From: Chloroflexota bacterium
GTDB lineage: Bacteria; Chloroflexota; Dehalococcoidia; Lucifugimonadales; UBA3495
Assembly: GCA_009840175.1 (NCBI GenBank)
Contig: VXOI01000141.1
Location: forward strand, 1 to 62,307
Reading direction: 5' to 3'
Length of the DNA: 62,307 bases
In this document: one piece after another, positions 53,931-62,307 of the stretch
How positions within the stretch are numbered: the first letter of the stretch is position 1
Layout of the letters: every line of letters starts with the position of its first letter
Position numbers and translations under genes: made by a program
The notes under the pieces: generated by a model
The model's database searches: none
Told to the model about the DNA's origin: nothing
What the model saw: the letters and a program-made list of their open reading frames with translations, nothing else

Positions 53931-55115
53931 GTGAGCGAATTGAATCCCTTCCCCGCAGAAAAAGAAGCCAAGCGCCGCGCCCTCATGGACGCCGTGGAAA
54001 GTGTGCGCGACACACTCGAAGCCGGCGCAGAGGAAGGCGAAGAGACCGGCACCCTGCCCCAGTCCTCCGTTGATGCCCTCTACGATTCCGGCCTCCTTCG
54101 CCTCAAGATGCCCTACGTGTTGGGTGGTGCAGAAGCCGACCTCGTCACCCAGCTCGATGTGCTGGAAGCGGTGTGCGAGATAGAGCCGTCGGCGGGCTGG
54201 TGCCTTATGATTGGCGCGGCCAGCATGGGTGGCGTCGGTGCTTTCCTGCCCGACGACGCCATCGAGGAAATCTTCGCCGACGGCAATCCGCCCAAGACCG
54301 CCGGTGTCTTCGCGCCCTTCGGCAAGGCCGTGCCAGTGGATGGCGGTTACCTTCTCAGCGGCCGGTGGTCCTTCGCCAGCGGCATCCGCCACTCAAACTG
54401 GATTTCTGCTGGCGCCCGCGTGATAACTGAGAAACCGGGGCACCCATCGCAGGTCAGGGCCACCGTCCGCACCGCCGACGTCAAGATTCACGACAACTGG
54501 CACGTTATGGGCCTGCGTGGCACCGGAAGCTGCGACTTCAGTGTCGAAAACCTGTTCGTCCCCACTAGTTTCGCTTACGACGTGTCCCTGACCGAACCCC
54601 TGCGCGGCGGCCCAATATACCGTCTCGGCAGACCCGGCTTCGTCACCAACGAACATTCCGCCTTCGCCCTGGGCGTCGCCCGGCGCGCCCTCAACACCGC
54701 GCTGGAGGTTGGCCAGTCCAAGACCCGCGGCTACACCTCGGTCAACCCCCTGGCTCGCCGTCCTGCCTTCCAGCGGATGCTCAGCGAGGCCGACCTGCGC
54801 CTGCGGGCCACCAGGCTCCTCAATGTGGAGGTACTGGAAGGGGCATCGCGGGCGGTGAACGAAGGCCATCCACCCGACCCGCTGTTGCAGACGGAAATGC
54901 GGAGCCTGTGCAGCTACACCACCGACGTGGCCGTTGACATAGTGACCCAGGCCTTCCGCTTCGCCGGAGGCGCGGCCCTCTTCGACGACAGCATTCTGCA
55001 ACGCTGCCTGCGCGACATCAACGCCGGGGCGCAACACCAGATGGTCAGCGATGCCGCCTACGAGAACCACGGCCAGTTCATGCTCAACCTGCCCGACGCC
55101 AGGGTCATGGAATAG
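53931..55115 (+). CDS. Acyl-CoA dehydrogenase / flavin-dependent monooxygenase (HsaA-like) family protein
   Basis: LYDSGLLRLKMPYVLGGAEADLVTQLDVLEAVCEIEPSAGWCLMIGAASMGGVGAFLPDDAIEEIFADGNPPKTAGVFAPFGKAVPVDGGYLLSGRWSFASGIRHSNWI. Confidence 0.92.
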   Translation: MSELNPFPAEKEAKRRALMDAVESVRDTLEAGAEEGEETGTLPQSSVDALYDSGLLRLKMPYVLGGAEADLVTQLDVLEAVCEIEPSAGWCLMIGAASMGGVGAFLPDDAIEEIFADGNPPKTAGVFAPFGKAVPVDGGYLLSGRWSFASGIRHSNWISAGARVITEKPGHPSQVRATVRTADVKIHDNWHVMGLRGTGSCDFSVENLFVPTSFAYDVSLTEPLRGGPIYRLGRPGFVTNEHSAFALGVARRALNTALEVGQSKTRGYTSVNPLARRPAFQRMLSEADLRLRATRLLNVEVLEGASRAVNEGHPPDPLLQTEMRSLCSYTTDVAVDIVTQAFRFAGGAALFDDSILQRCLRDINAGAQHQMVSDAAYENHGQFMLNLPDARVME

Positions 55116-55152
55116 CGGCCCGGTACTCCCAGAGACAGAACACGGAGGCACA

Positions 55153-56205
55153 ATGCGCTTCGGCCACTTTTTCTACCCCATGAAATTCGACGACTCCAAC
55201 GACGAGCAGGCCATACAGGAATGCCTTGACGAGGCCGTGCTGGTCGAAGCACTGGGCTTCGACGCCATCTGGATTGCCGAACACTACTTCACCGGCGAAT
55301 GCGTCTACGGCGACCCGCTGGTATTTGCCAGCGCCGTCGCGGTCAAGACCAGCCGCATCGAACTGGGCTTCGGCATCCTCGAGCTTCCCCTCCACAACCC
55401 GGTGCGGGTGGCTATCCAGACCGCCCTCCTCGACAACCTGTGCCAGGGCCGCCTGATAGTAGGCACCGCCAAAGGCTCCAACTACAACGCCTACGAATAC
55501 ATCGGCTTCGGTACCAACCCCGACCTCGGCGCGGACCAGATGGAAGAAGCTGAAGAGCTGCTGATCAAGGCCTGGACCACCGACAACCTCGAATTCAAGG
55601 GCAAGCACTACCAGGCATCCTTCCCGATGGTGCGCCCCCGTCCCTACCAGAAGCCTCACCCCCGCCTGGCCCGCGCCTGCCTCAACCCAGACTCTGTCCG
55701 TGAGATGGGTCGCATAGGCCGCCCCGTCCTGCTGCGGGGCCGCTCCACCAGCGCCACCGCCGCCAACATCGGCGTCTACCGCGAGGCTATGGAAGAGGCG
55801 GGACACGACGAAGCCACCATTGGGCGCAACCTAGACCAGGTCTGGGTCTGGCGCGAAATGCACCTGGCAGAGACCGACGAACAGGCCTTTGAGGAATTTC
55901 TGCCAGCGCAGTATGACGCCTTCACCCGCATGGAGCACTACCGCACCCGCTGGAACCCCGCCGAGTACCCCATGGAGCGCCAGACACCGCCTATGAACCG
56001 CGAGGGCTACGCCGAAACCCCCGACCCGGACGCCGCCGAAAACATCATAGGCAGCCCCAAGCGAGTGGCCGAGCAGCTAACCCAGATGCGCGAATCAGGC
56101 ATCCGCAACCTGATGCTTACCAACCGCGGCCTCATGTCAAAGGAAAAGACGGAGAAGTCCCTGAGACTATTCAGCGAACAGGTAATGCCCCACTTCCGGA
56201 ACTGA
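55153..56205 (+). CDS. LLM class flavin-dependent oxidoreductase (luciferase-like)
   Basis: MRFGHFFYPMKFDDSNDEQAIQECLDEAVLVEALGFDAIWIAEHYFTGECVYGDPLVFASAVAVKTSRIELGFGILELPLHNPVRVAIQTALLDNLCQGRLIVGTAKG; start at ATG 55153. Confidence 0.95.
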   Translation: MRFGHFFYPMKFDDSNDEQAIQECLDEAVLVEALGFDAIWIAEHYFTGECVYGDPLVFASAVAVKTSRIELGFGILELPLHNPVRVAIQTALLDNLCQGRLIVGTAKGSNYNAYEYIGFGTNPDLGADQMEEAEELLIKAWTTDNLEFKGKHYQASFPMVRPRPYQKPHPRLARACLNPDSVREMGRIGRPVLLRGRSTSATAANIGVYREAMEEAGHDEATIGRNLDQVWVWREMHLAETDEQAFEEFLPAQYDAFTRMEHYRTRWNPAEYPMERQTPPMNREGYAETPDPDAAENIIGSPKRVAEQLTQMRESGIRNLMLTNRGLMSKEKTEKSLRLFSEQVMPHFRN

Positions 56206-56220
56206 TCACCTGCCTCAAAA

Positions 56221-56264
56221 GTCCCTTCCCCCTCAGGGGGAAGGTTAGGATGGGGGTGAAATCC
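56221..56264. repeat. Dispersed repeat family E
   Basis: gtcccttccccctcagggggaaggttaggatgggggtgaaatcc. Confidence 0.8.
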
Positions 56265-56329
56265 TTCCAGCCGTGTACGCCCAGAACTCACCCTCACCTC
56301 TCGGCGTGACACCTCGGCGTCCTCTGCGT

Positions 56330-57718
56330 TTAACCCCGTCCCTCGAACCCCGCGTCAAACGCCGCCACCCACCCCAGCTCAACCTGCGCCTCCAGCGGCA
56401 CCTGCGACGGCGCCCGCCCCCCAATCGGCTCGACGCCGGTAACCTCCTGTTCCGCCAGCGTCTCCACCCGCTCCGCCGGCAACCCCAAGAGACTCCGCAG
56501 CGCGTAGTCGTTGGCCTCGCCCAGCAGAGGCGCAGGCCCGCCGACCCCGGCCTTGCTCCCCGAGAACTTCCACCCGCGACCGATGTACTCCTTCGTCCCC
56601 AGCCCGGTATCCGCTGGATGGTCAACCCTCTCGAAGAACCCCCGCTGCCGGAAATGCGGATCCGCCAGCGCCTGCCCCGCCGTCAGCACCGGCCCGGCTG
56701 GCACCCTTGCGTCTTGCAGAATCTCCATCACCTGGTACGAAGTACGCTGCCCCGTCCACTCCGAAACGATGGCATCCAGCGCATCCTGCCACTCCAGCCT
56801 TCCCCGGACGGTCGCGTACCGTGCGTCCGCCGCCAGTTCCGGCGCCCCGATGGCTCCGCAGAACGCCCGCCAGTCCGCGTCGTCGCGCACCGCGATGGTC
56901 ACCCACTGGTCCTCGCCAACACACGGATAACACCCGTGCGGAGCCATCGCCGGGTGCCGGTTGCCCATCCGCCGCACTCGCTCGCCGTTCAAGGCGTAGG
57001 CCAGCAGCCCCTCGCCGACAAACGCCGCGCCATTCTGGTACATCGCCAGGTCAATCCACGTCCCGCGTCCGGTCTTGGCCCGGTGCAGCAGCGCCGCCAT
57101 CACCGACACCAGCGCCGTCCACGTCGCCAGGAAGTCCGTGTATGAGTTCCCCACCTTGTTGGGGACGCCCCCGTGCTGCAATTTCCCCGAACCGTCATCT
57201 TCGAGGTAGCCCATGTACGCTCCGGTGCCATGTGCGGGTTCCAGCGCCGACGCCATCGCCCCGAAGTTGCTCCACGGCCCCGAATGTCCGTACCCCGTGT
57301 TGGATACCATTATCAGGTCCGGCTTCACCGCCCGCAGTGATTCGTAGTCCAGCCCGAACCGCGCCATCACTCTCGGCGTGAAGTTCTCCAGCACGATGTC
57401 GCTCACCGACACTAGTTCCTTCACGATGCGCTGCGCCTCTTCTGACCGCAAATCCAGCGTCAGGCTGCGCTTGCCCCGGTTCAGCGTCTGGAACGTCCCG
57501 CCCTGCTCCCACCAAAGCGCCCCCGGCTCGTTGTCCGGGAACGGCCCGGTGATGGTGCGGGTAGTCTCCATGAACTGGGCCTGGCAGGTATCTATCTTGA
57601 TGACCTCCGCGCCCAGGTCCGCCAGGTTCGCCCCGGCGAAGGGCATGGCGAACACCCGGCTCAGGTCCACCACGCGGATGTTTTCCAGCGGCGGCCCGCC
57701 CCGTACAGATGTTGTCAT
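56330..57718 (-). CDS. CaiB/BaiF family CoA-transferase
   Basis: LENIRVVDLSRVFAMPFAGANLADLGAEVIKIDTCQAQFMETTRTITGPFPDNEPG...LNRGKRSLTLDLRSEEAQRIVKELVSVSDIVLENFTPRVMARFGLDYESL; start at MTTSVRG (57718). Confidence 0.95.
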   Translation of the reverse strand: MTTSVRGGPPLENIRVVDLSRVFAMPFAGANLADLGAEVIKIDTCQAQFMETTRTITGPFPDNEPGALWWEQGGTFQTLNRGKRSLTLDLRSEEAQRIVKELVSVSDIVLENFTPRVMARFGLDYESLRAVKPDLIMVSNTGYGHSGPWSNFGAMASALEPAHGTGAYMGYLEDDGSGKLQHGGVPNKVGNSYTDFLATWTALVSVMAALLHRAKTGRGTWIDLAMYQNGAAFVGEGLLAYALNGERVRRMGNRHPAMAPHGCYPCVGEDQWVTIAVRDDADWRAFCGAIGAPELAADARYATVRGRLEWQDALDAIVSEWTGQRTSYQVMEILQDARVPAGPVLTAGQALADPHFRQRGFFERVDHPADTGLGTKEYIGRGWKFSGSKAGVGGPAPLLGEANDYALRSLLGLPAERVETLAEQEVTGVEPIGGRAPSQVPLEAQVELGWVAAFDAGFEGRG

Positions 57719-58923
57719 ATCACCCCCGCGTACCGCAGCGCCGCCAGTTCGTCGCCGCTGTACCCCAGCTCCCTGCCATAAACCTCGGCGTTGTGTTGAC
57801 CAAGCAGCGGCGCTGGCTTCGGCACATCCACCACCCGCTCGGCTACCCCCGGCCCGTCCGCCTCCAGCAGTCGCGCCCCCATGCCCGCGTATGCTGCCCG
57901 CCCGGTCACCGGATGCTCCACCTCCCGGAAAAACCCCCGCGCTTCCAGGTGCGGGCAAGCGACCAGGTCACCGGCGTCCTGCGCCATTCCGAACACCAGC
58001 CGACGCTCCCCCGACGCCACAAACAGCGGCAGCCGGTCCCACTGCGCCAACCCCTCGATGAGCAGCGCCTTCAACTCCTCCCCATTGGCGATGCGCCCTG
58101 CTCCCGAAGCAAAGCGCGGGTCGTGCAACTCCTCCAGCCCGATGAGGTCGGCCACCGTCTCCCACGGCTGAGACCCCTGCACCGAAGGCACCACGTAGCC
58201 GTCCCGCGCCGGCATAAGCTCTTCGAACCCGGAGCCGCGCACCGGACGCCGTCCCTTCGTCGCCCCCATGTAGTTGTAATAAGGCACCGGCTGCACTAGG
58301 TGGGCCGCAAAGCACTCCGCCACCGAAACGTCCACCTGCTGCCCTTCCCCCGACGCCATCCGGGCGAACACCGCCACCAGCGTGGCCGCTGCCGCGTTGG
58401 CCCCCGCTACGTATAGCGATTGGTCCAGCGCGTTCCGCAGCGGCTCCCGGTCCGAGTCGCCGGAGTGATACATCAGCCCGCTCATGGCGCAGGTAATGAT
58501 GTCCGTAGCCTGGAAGTCCCGGTAAGGCCCGTCCTGCCCAAAGGGCGTAACCGACGTCACCACCAGACGAGGATGCGACTTCGACAGCACCTTGTAGCTG
58601 ACTGCCGACTGTTCTTCTTCTGATGGAGTGAATCCCTCCACCAAAACGTCGGCCTCGTCCAGCAGCTTGCGGAGCAAGGCGCGGCCCGACTCGCTCGAAT
58701 AGTCCAGCGTGACGCCCCGCTTGCCCGTATTCAGGTACAGGAATGGAATGCTCTTCTCAGGATGCGGGTCGTCCCCCACGAAAGGCCCCATGCTCCGGGC
58801 TGGGTCACCCTGTCCCGGAGGCTCCACCTTGACCACTTCGGCCCCGTAGTCCGCCAGCAGCTTGGCGCAGAAAGACGGGGCGACACCCGGCCCCATGTCC
58901 AGCACTCGCAGTCCGTCCAGCAC
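57715..58923 (-). CDS. CaiB/BaiF family CoA-transferase
   Basis: LDGLRVLDMGPGVAPSFCAKLLADYGAEVVKVEPPGQGDPARSMGPFVGDDPHPEKSIPFLYLNTGKRGVTLDYSSESGRALLRKLLDEADVLVEGFTP. Confidence 0.95.
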   Translation of the reverse strand: MLDGLRVLDMGPGVAPSFCAKLLADYGAEVVKVEPPGQGDPARSMGPFVGDDPHPEKSIPFLYLNTGKRGVTLDYSSESGRALLRKLLDEADVLVEGFTPSEEEQSAVSYKVLSKSHPRLVVTSVTPFGQDGPYRDFQATDIITCAMSGLMYHSGDSDREPLRNALDQSLYVAGANAAAATLVAVFARMASGEGQQVDVSVAECFAAHLVQPVPYYNYMGATKGRRPVRGSGFEELMPARDGYVVPSVQGSQPWETVADLIGLEELHDPRFASGAGRIANGEELKALLIEGLAQWDRLPLFVASGERRLVFGMAQDAGDLVACPHLEARGFFREVEHPVTGRAAYAGMGARLLEADGPGVAERVVDVPKPAPLLGQHNAEVYGRELGYSGDELAALRYAGVI

Positions 58924-58924
58924 C

Positions 58925-60013
58925 CTATTCCTCCGGTTGCCAGACCAGCGGCAGTTCCTGCCCCCGGCGGGGCAGCGCCACGGTGCCGACGCCCGACGCC
59001 GTCTGGTGTCCCCTGCTGTTCGTCAGCGTCACCGTGCAGTCCACGTGGCCGATGCCTTCCTCCTCGCGCACTCCGCTGACGATGCCGTTGGCCGTCAGCA
59101 CGTCGCCCGGGTAGTCCATTCCCCGGTGCTGCACGTAGAACCGCCGCAGCCAGCCCCCATGACCGGCGAAGTCCACCAGCAGTTGCCCCAGATACTGGTT
59201 CTTCAGCGACCCGTTGACCACCACGTTTTCCAGCCCCTGTTGCATCTGCGCGAAGGGCAGGTCCCAGTGGATGCGGGCATAGTTACCGTTGGCCGCCGCC
59301 CAGCGCACCAGGTGCGTCGTCGTCAGCGGCCCCTTCACCACCGGAGGCAGGCTCATCCCCTCCGACACATCCTCGAAGTAAAGCTGCGGGCTGTCCGAAG
59401 GTTGTGGCCGGGGCACCTCCTCGCCCGGCCCCGGCGGCGACAGGTTCACCGTCTGCAGTTCATTGGCCACCGTCGCCCCCTGCTGCGGAGCCGATGCGTC
59501 CTGGTCCAGCGCCCGGTGTATGCTGACCCTCCGGGCCAGAAGTATCACCTGGTCGTGCTGGTCGGTCTGCGTCTCCAGACGCTCCACGAACACCAGCGGT
59601 CCCGAGCGGCCCTGCTTCTGGAAGATGTCCAGTATCTTGAACTGTCTTGTTATCCAGCTATCCACGTAGGGCGGACGCAGAAACTGCCAGTCGCTTCCCC
59701 CGTTCAGGCCGTAGCTGTTGAAGGGCAATGGCACCTCAAAGTGCGATTCCTGCCCCGCCCCGAAGTACCCGATGGGCGGCGTAATATCCTTCCACGTCGC
59801 CAGCGGAGGACAGATGATGCCCCTGAACCTGCTGGTCTCGGCGGCCTCCCGGTCAACGTACAGCGGGTTCGGGTCTTCGGTGGCGTCGGCCAGGTCGTAG
59901 ATCATCTCCTCGCTGATGGCGAAGCGGTTCCGCTCCGGCGGCGTTTCCGTGCCAATAAGGGCGCGTACCTCGTCGGTAATCAAGCTGTCGGCCAACCTGT
60001 CCCTCCGCTCCAT
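58925..60013 (-). CDS. FAS1-like dehydratase / MaoC family protein
   Basis: LIGTETPPERNRFAISEEMIYDLADATEDPNPLYVDREAAETSRFRGIICPPLATWKDITPP...KGPLTTTHLVRWAAANGNYARIHWD. Confidence 0.9.
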   Translation of the reverse strand: MERRDRLADSLITDEVRALIGTETPPERNRFAISEEMIYDLADATEDPNPLYVDREAAETSRFRGIICPPLATWKDITPPIGYFGAGQESHFEVPLPFNSYGLNGGSDWQFLRPPYVDSWITRQFKILDIFQKQGRSGPLVFVERLETQTDQHDQVILLARRVSIHRALDQDASAPQQGATVANELQTVNLSPPGPGEEVPRPQPSDSPQLYFEDVSEGMSLPPVVKGPLTTTHLVRWAAANGNYARIHWDLPFAQMQQGLENVVVNGSLKNQYLGQLLVDFAGHGGWLRRFYVQHRGMDYPGDVLTANGIVSGVREEEGIGHVDCTVTLTNSRGHQTASGVGTVALPRRGQELPLVWQPEE

Positions 60014-60110
60014 TCTAGGCCGCAGGACTGCGGCCTTTCATCTGATTCACGGCAGTTTACCATACCGAAAGAAGACGGCGGCGGCAGGACTTTCTATTCC
60101 CGGCGCAAAT

Positions 60111-60205
60111 GTCTGAACTGTGATTCGCCTGATTCACTTGATTGCCATGATTCCCGGATCAAAAATCATGGCAATCATCAAAATCAAATAAATCACAGTT
60201 CAGAC
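60111..60205. repeat. Dispersed palindromic repeat family A, copy 4
   Basis: GTCTGAACTGTGATT ... AATCACAGTTCAGAC with inner GATTGCCATGATT / AATCATGGCAATC perfect. Confidence 0.92.
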
Positions 60206-60301
60206 GAAGAATCTGGGAGTCTGAGGCGGCAGGGAGCCTGTTTCCCTCTCAGAGGTTTTGCGGGATAATGATGGGCAGAATCCCCGTACCGCATCTGAGA
60301 G

Positions 60302-60802
60302 GTGGCGATTATGTCCCAACTAAGTGAAATAGCAGCGCCAGTCGGCGCGCTCCTGAAGGAGACTGGCCAGAGCATCAGCGTGGCCGAATCCTCCTGCGGC
60401 GGGCTGATGTCGGCGGCGTTGGTGGCCATCCCCGGCGCATCGGCCTACTATGTCGGCGGCAGCGTCATCTATACGCGGGTGGCCCAGAGAGGCTTGCTGC
60501 TGGTCCCCGACATAGCAATGGAGGGCCTGAGGGCCAGCTCCGAACCCTACGCCCTGCTCAACGCCCGCACTACCCGGCGGTCTCTCGGCACCACCTGGGG
60601 ACTCGCCGAGACCGGCGCCAGCGGCCCCACCGGCAACCGATATGGCGACAACTACGGCCACGCCTGCGTCGCTGTCGCCGGCCCGGTCGAGAAGGTCATC
60701 ACCATTGAGACCGGCGACCCCGACCGCGAGGCCAATATGTGGGTCTTTGCCGAGCGCGCCTTCCAGCTATTGGAAGAGTGCATCCGCGAGTCGCAGCAAT
60801 AG
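60302..60802 (+). CDS. CinA C-terminal domain (PncC-like nicotinamide-nucleotide amidase) family protein
   Basis: LLKETGQSISVAESSCGGLMSAALVAIPGASAYYVGGSVIYT...WGLAETGASGPTGNRYGDNYGHACVAVAGP; start GTG 60302 or ATG 60311. Confidence 0.88.
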   Translation: MAIMSQLSEIAAPVGALLKETGQSISVAESSCGGLMSAALVAIPGASAYYVGGSVIYTRVAQRGLLLVPDIAMEGLRASSEPYALLNARTTRRSLGTTWGLAETGASGPTGNRYGDNYGHACVAVAGPVEKVITIETGDPDREANMWVFAERAFQLLEECIRESQQ

Positions 60803-60814
60803 AAGAGGACGTCA

Positions 60815-61282
60815 ATGGCGAAAGTTGAAGCAAAACTGGCGGAGTTGGGTTACGTACTCCCGCCTCCGCCAGACCCGGTGGGAAACTACCTGCCCCTGGC
60901 TCGCAGCGGCAACATAATGTGGCTGGCCGGCGTCGGCTCGCGGCTGGCAACCGGCGAGCGCATATCCGGTAAACTCGGCGCTGGCCTCACCGTCGAGCAG
61001 GGCTACGAAGCCGCTCGCTGGGCCGCCCTGAACCTGCTGGCCCGAATGAAGGCCGAGCTGGGCGACCTGGACCGCGTGACCCGCATCCTGAAGGTCGTGG
61101 GGATGGTAAACAGCGCCCCCTCCTTCACCGAGCAGGCCGCCGTGGTGGACGGCGCGTCCGACCTCTTCGTCGCCCTCTACGGCGACCCCGGCCGCCACGC
61201 CCGCTCCGCCCCCGGCATGGCCGCCCTCCCCGGCGACACCGCCGTAATCTGCGACTGCGTTATAGAGGTGGATGGGGGCTAA
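60815..61282 (+). CDS. RidA family protein
   Basis: LPPPPDPVGNYLPLARSGNIMWLAGVGSRLATGERISGKLGAGLTVEQGYEAARWAALNLLARMKAELGDLDRVTRILKVVGMVNSAPSFTEQAAVVDGASDLFVALYGDPGRHARSAPGMAALPGDTAV. Confidence 0.93.
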   Translation: MAKVEAKLAELGYVLPPPPDPVGNYLPLARSGNIMWLAGVGSRLATGERISGKLGAGLTVEQGYEAARWAALNLLARMKAELGDLDRVTRILKVVGMVNSAPSFTEQAAVVDGASDLFVALYGDPGRHARSAPGMAALPGDTAVICDCVIEVDGG

Positions 61283-61307
61283 AATGGCCTGGTCTAAACA
61301 GTTGGCC

Positions 61308-61390
61308 TAATCAGGATCAGCCGGATTCGATGATTTTCAGGATATTCCCAATCCTGTGCATCCTTTAATCCCGAAAATCCTGATTCAGAC
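61308..61390. repeat. Dispersed palindromic repeat family B
   Basis: taatcaggatcagccggattcgatgattttcaggat...atcctttaatcccgaaaatcctgattcagac. Confidence 0.8.
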
Positions 61391-61404
61391 AAGAAGGCGT
61401 ATCA

Positions 61405-62148
61405 ATGCAAGACATCATCCTTTACGACAAGCTGGCCTACCTCTGGCCCGTAATCAGCCCCCCGGAGGACTACGTTGAGGAAGCCGTCCACTGGCGGATG
61501 GCCATACGCGCCAAGCTGGGAGAGGGACGCCACCGATTGCTGGAGTTGGGTGTTGGCGGTGGACACAACCTGTCGCACCTGACGGCCGACTTCGACGCGG
61601 CGGCGGTTGATATATCACCCAGGATGCTGGAGCTTTCCCGCCGTCTGAACCCCTCGGTCGAACACTACCTGGGCGATATGCGGAAATTCCGCCTGCTCGG
61701 TCGCACCTTCGACGCCGTCTTGATTCACGACGCCATCTGCTATATGCGTACCGAGGACGATCTGAGGGCCGCTTTCACTACGGCAAAGGCCCATCTGCGG
61801 CCCGGCGGACTGTTTCTGGTAGCGCCCGACCTCGTGCGCGACACCTTTCGGCCAGGTATGAGCCTTCGTTGGTCAACGCAGCGGGATGGCGTGGAAATCA
61901 TTACCGAAGAGACGGTCTACGACGAAAACCCGGCCGACACGCTGGTCGAGTCCCAATTCACCTACACCATCACCGAGAACGGAGCCGTCCGCGTTGAGCG
62001 CGACATCCACGTGACCGGCATCTTCCCCATCGCCACTTGGATGTCCTTGCTCGAAGAGACCGGTTTCACTACCGACCGCATCCCTTTGCCGGGAGACGGC
62101 GACGGCTGCGGCGAGCACCTCTTCTGCGGCGTCCTCCGCCCTGAGTAG
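61405..62148 (+). CDS. Class I SAM-dependent methyltransferase
   Basis: HRLLELGVGGGHNLSHLTADFDAAAVDISPRMLELSRRLNPSVEHYLGDMRKFRLLGRTFDAVLIHDAICYMRTEDDLRAAFTTAKAHLRPGGLFLVAPDL. Confidence 0.93.
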   Translation: MQDIILYDKLAYLWPVISPPEDYVEEAVHWRMAIRAKLGEGRHRLLELGVGGGHNLSHLTADFDAAAVDISPRMLELSRRLNPSVEHYLGDMRKFRLLGRTFDAVLIHDAICYMRTEDDLRAAFTTAKAHLRPGGLFLVAPDLVRDTFRPGMSLRWSTQRDGVEIITEETVYDENPADTLVESQFTYTITENGAVRVERDIHVTGIFPIATWMSLLEETGFTTDRIPLPGDGDGCGEHLFCGVLRPE

Positions 62149-62193
62149 GTGCATCACCTGGCGGACTCGCCTGCCGCCATCGTCTCGCCAAAT

Positions 62194-62224
62194 CGTAGGG
62201 GCGGGTTTGAAACCCGTCCCTACG
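62194..62224. repeat. Palindromic repeat / terminator-like hairpin
   Basis: CGTAGGGGCGGGTTT-GA-AACCCGTCCCTACG. Confidence 0.75.
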
Positions 62225-62307
62225 CAGGCTGCCACTGGGGTAGTATACAAAAGGACGAGCCCCCGAGACGGAGACGATAAGGGGGGGGAGGGCGGTGTGT
62301 GGGTAAA

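Noticed and set aside
58862-60268. 468-aa plus-strand ORF
   Set aside because: Antisense to the MaoC-like gene; no recognisable motif.

Overview
This window is high-GC bacterial chromosomal DNA. The gene content (many CaiB/BaiF CoA-transferases, LLM/F420-type flavin oxidoreductases, MaoC/FAS1-like dehydratases, DUF5666 and Uma2 proteins) suggests Chloroflexota, possibly the SAR202/Dehalococcoidia side, but that is inference and not proven here. About 55 credible CDSs and one tRNA-Ser(UGA) are present. I saw no rRNA, CRISPR array, integrase, transposase or prophage. Most of the window looks like a catabolic region with 8 CaiB-type CoA-transferase paralogs, 5 LLM flavoproteins, 2 MaoC-like dehydratases and an orphan xanthine-dehydrogenase-type large subunit. 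The parts most worth a second look are: (1) a tandemly duplicated, translationally coupled two-gene module of uncharacterised small proteins (1991-3594), lying directly downstream of an internally deleted MmeI-like restriction-modification relic (1535-1987); (2) an apparent operon (37057-29771, minus strand) of response regulator, histidine kinase with almost no extracytoplasmic domain, Thr/Pro-linker lipoprotein, and a 1516-aa secreted protein with 7 propeller-like repeats, 2 FN3-like domains and about 9-10 DUF5666-like modules; (3) a fossil of the cation-efflux gene start between two tandem EthD-like paralogs (about 9945-10037); (4) several families of short dispersed palindromic repeats, some inside reading frames or at gene starts; (5) a pair of adjacent thymidylate-kinase-like genes, one with Arg in place of the Walker A Lys. 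All calls come from reading the sequence and translations by eye; no database search was run.
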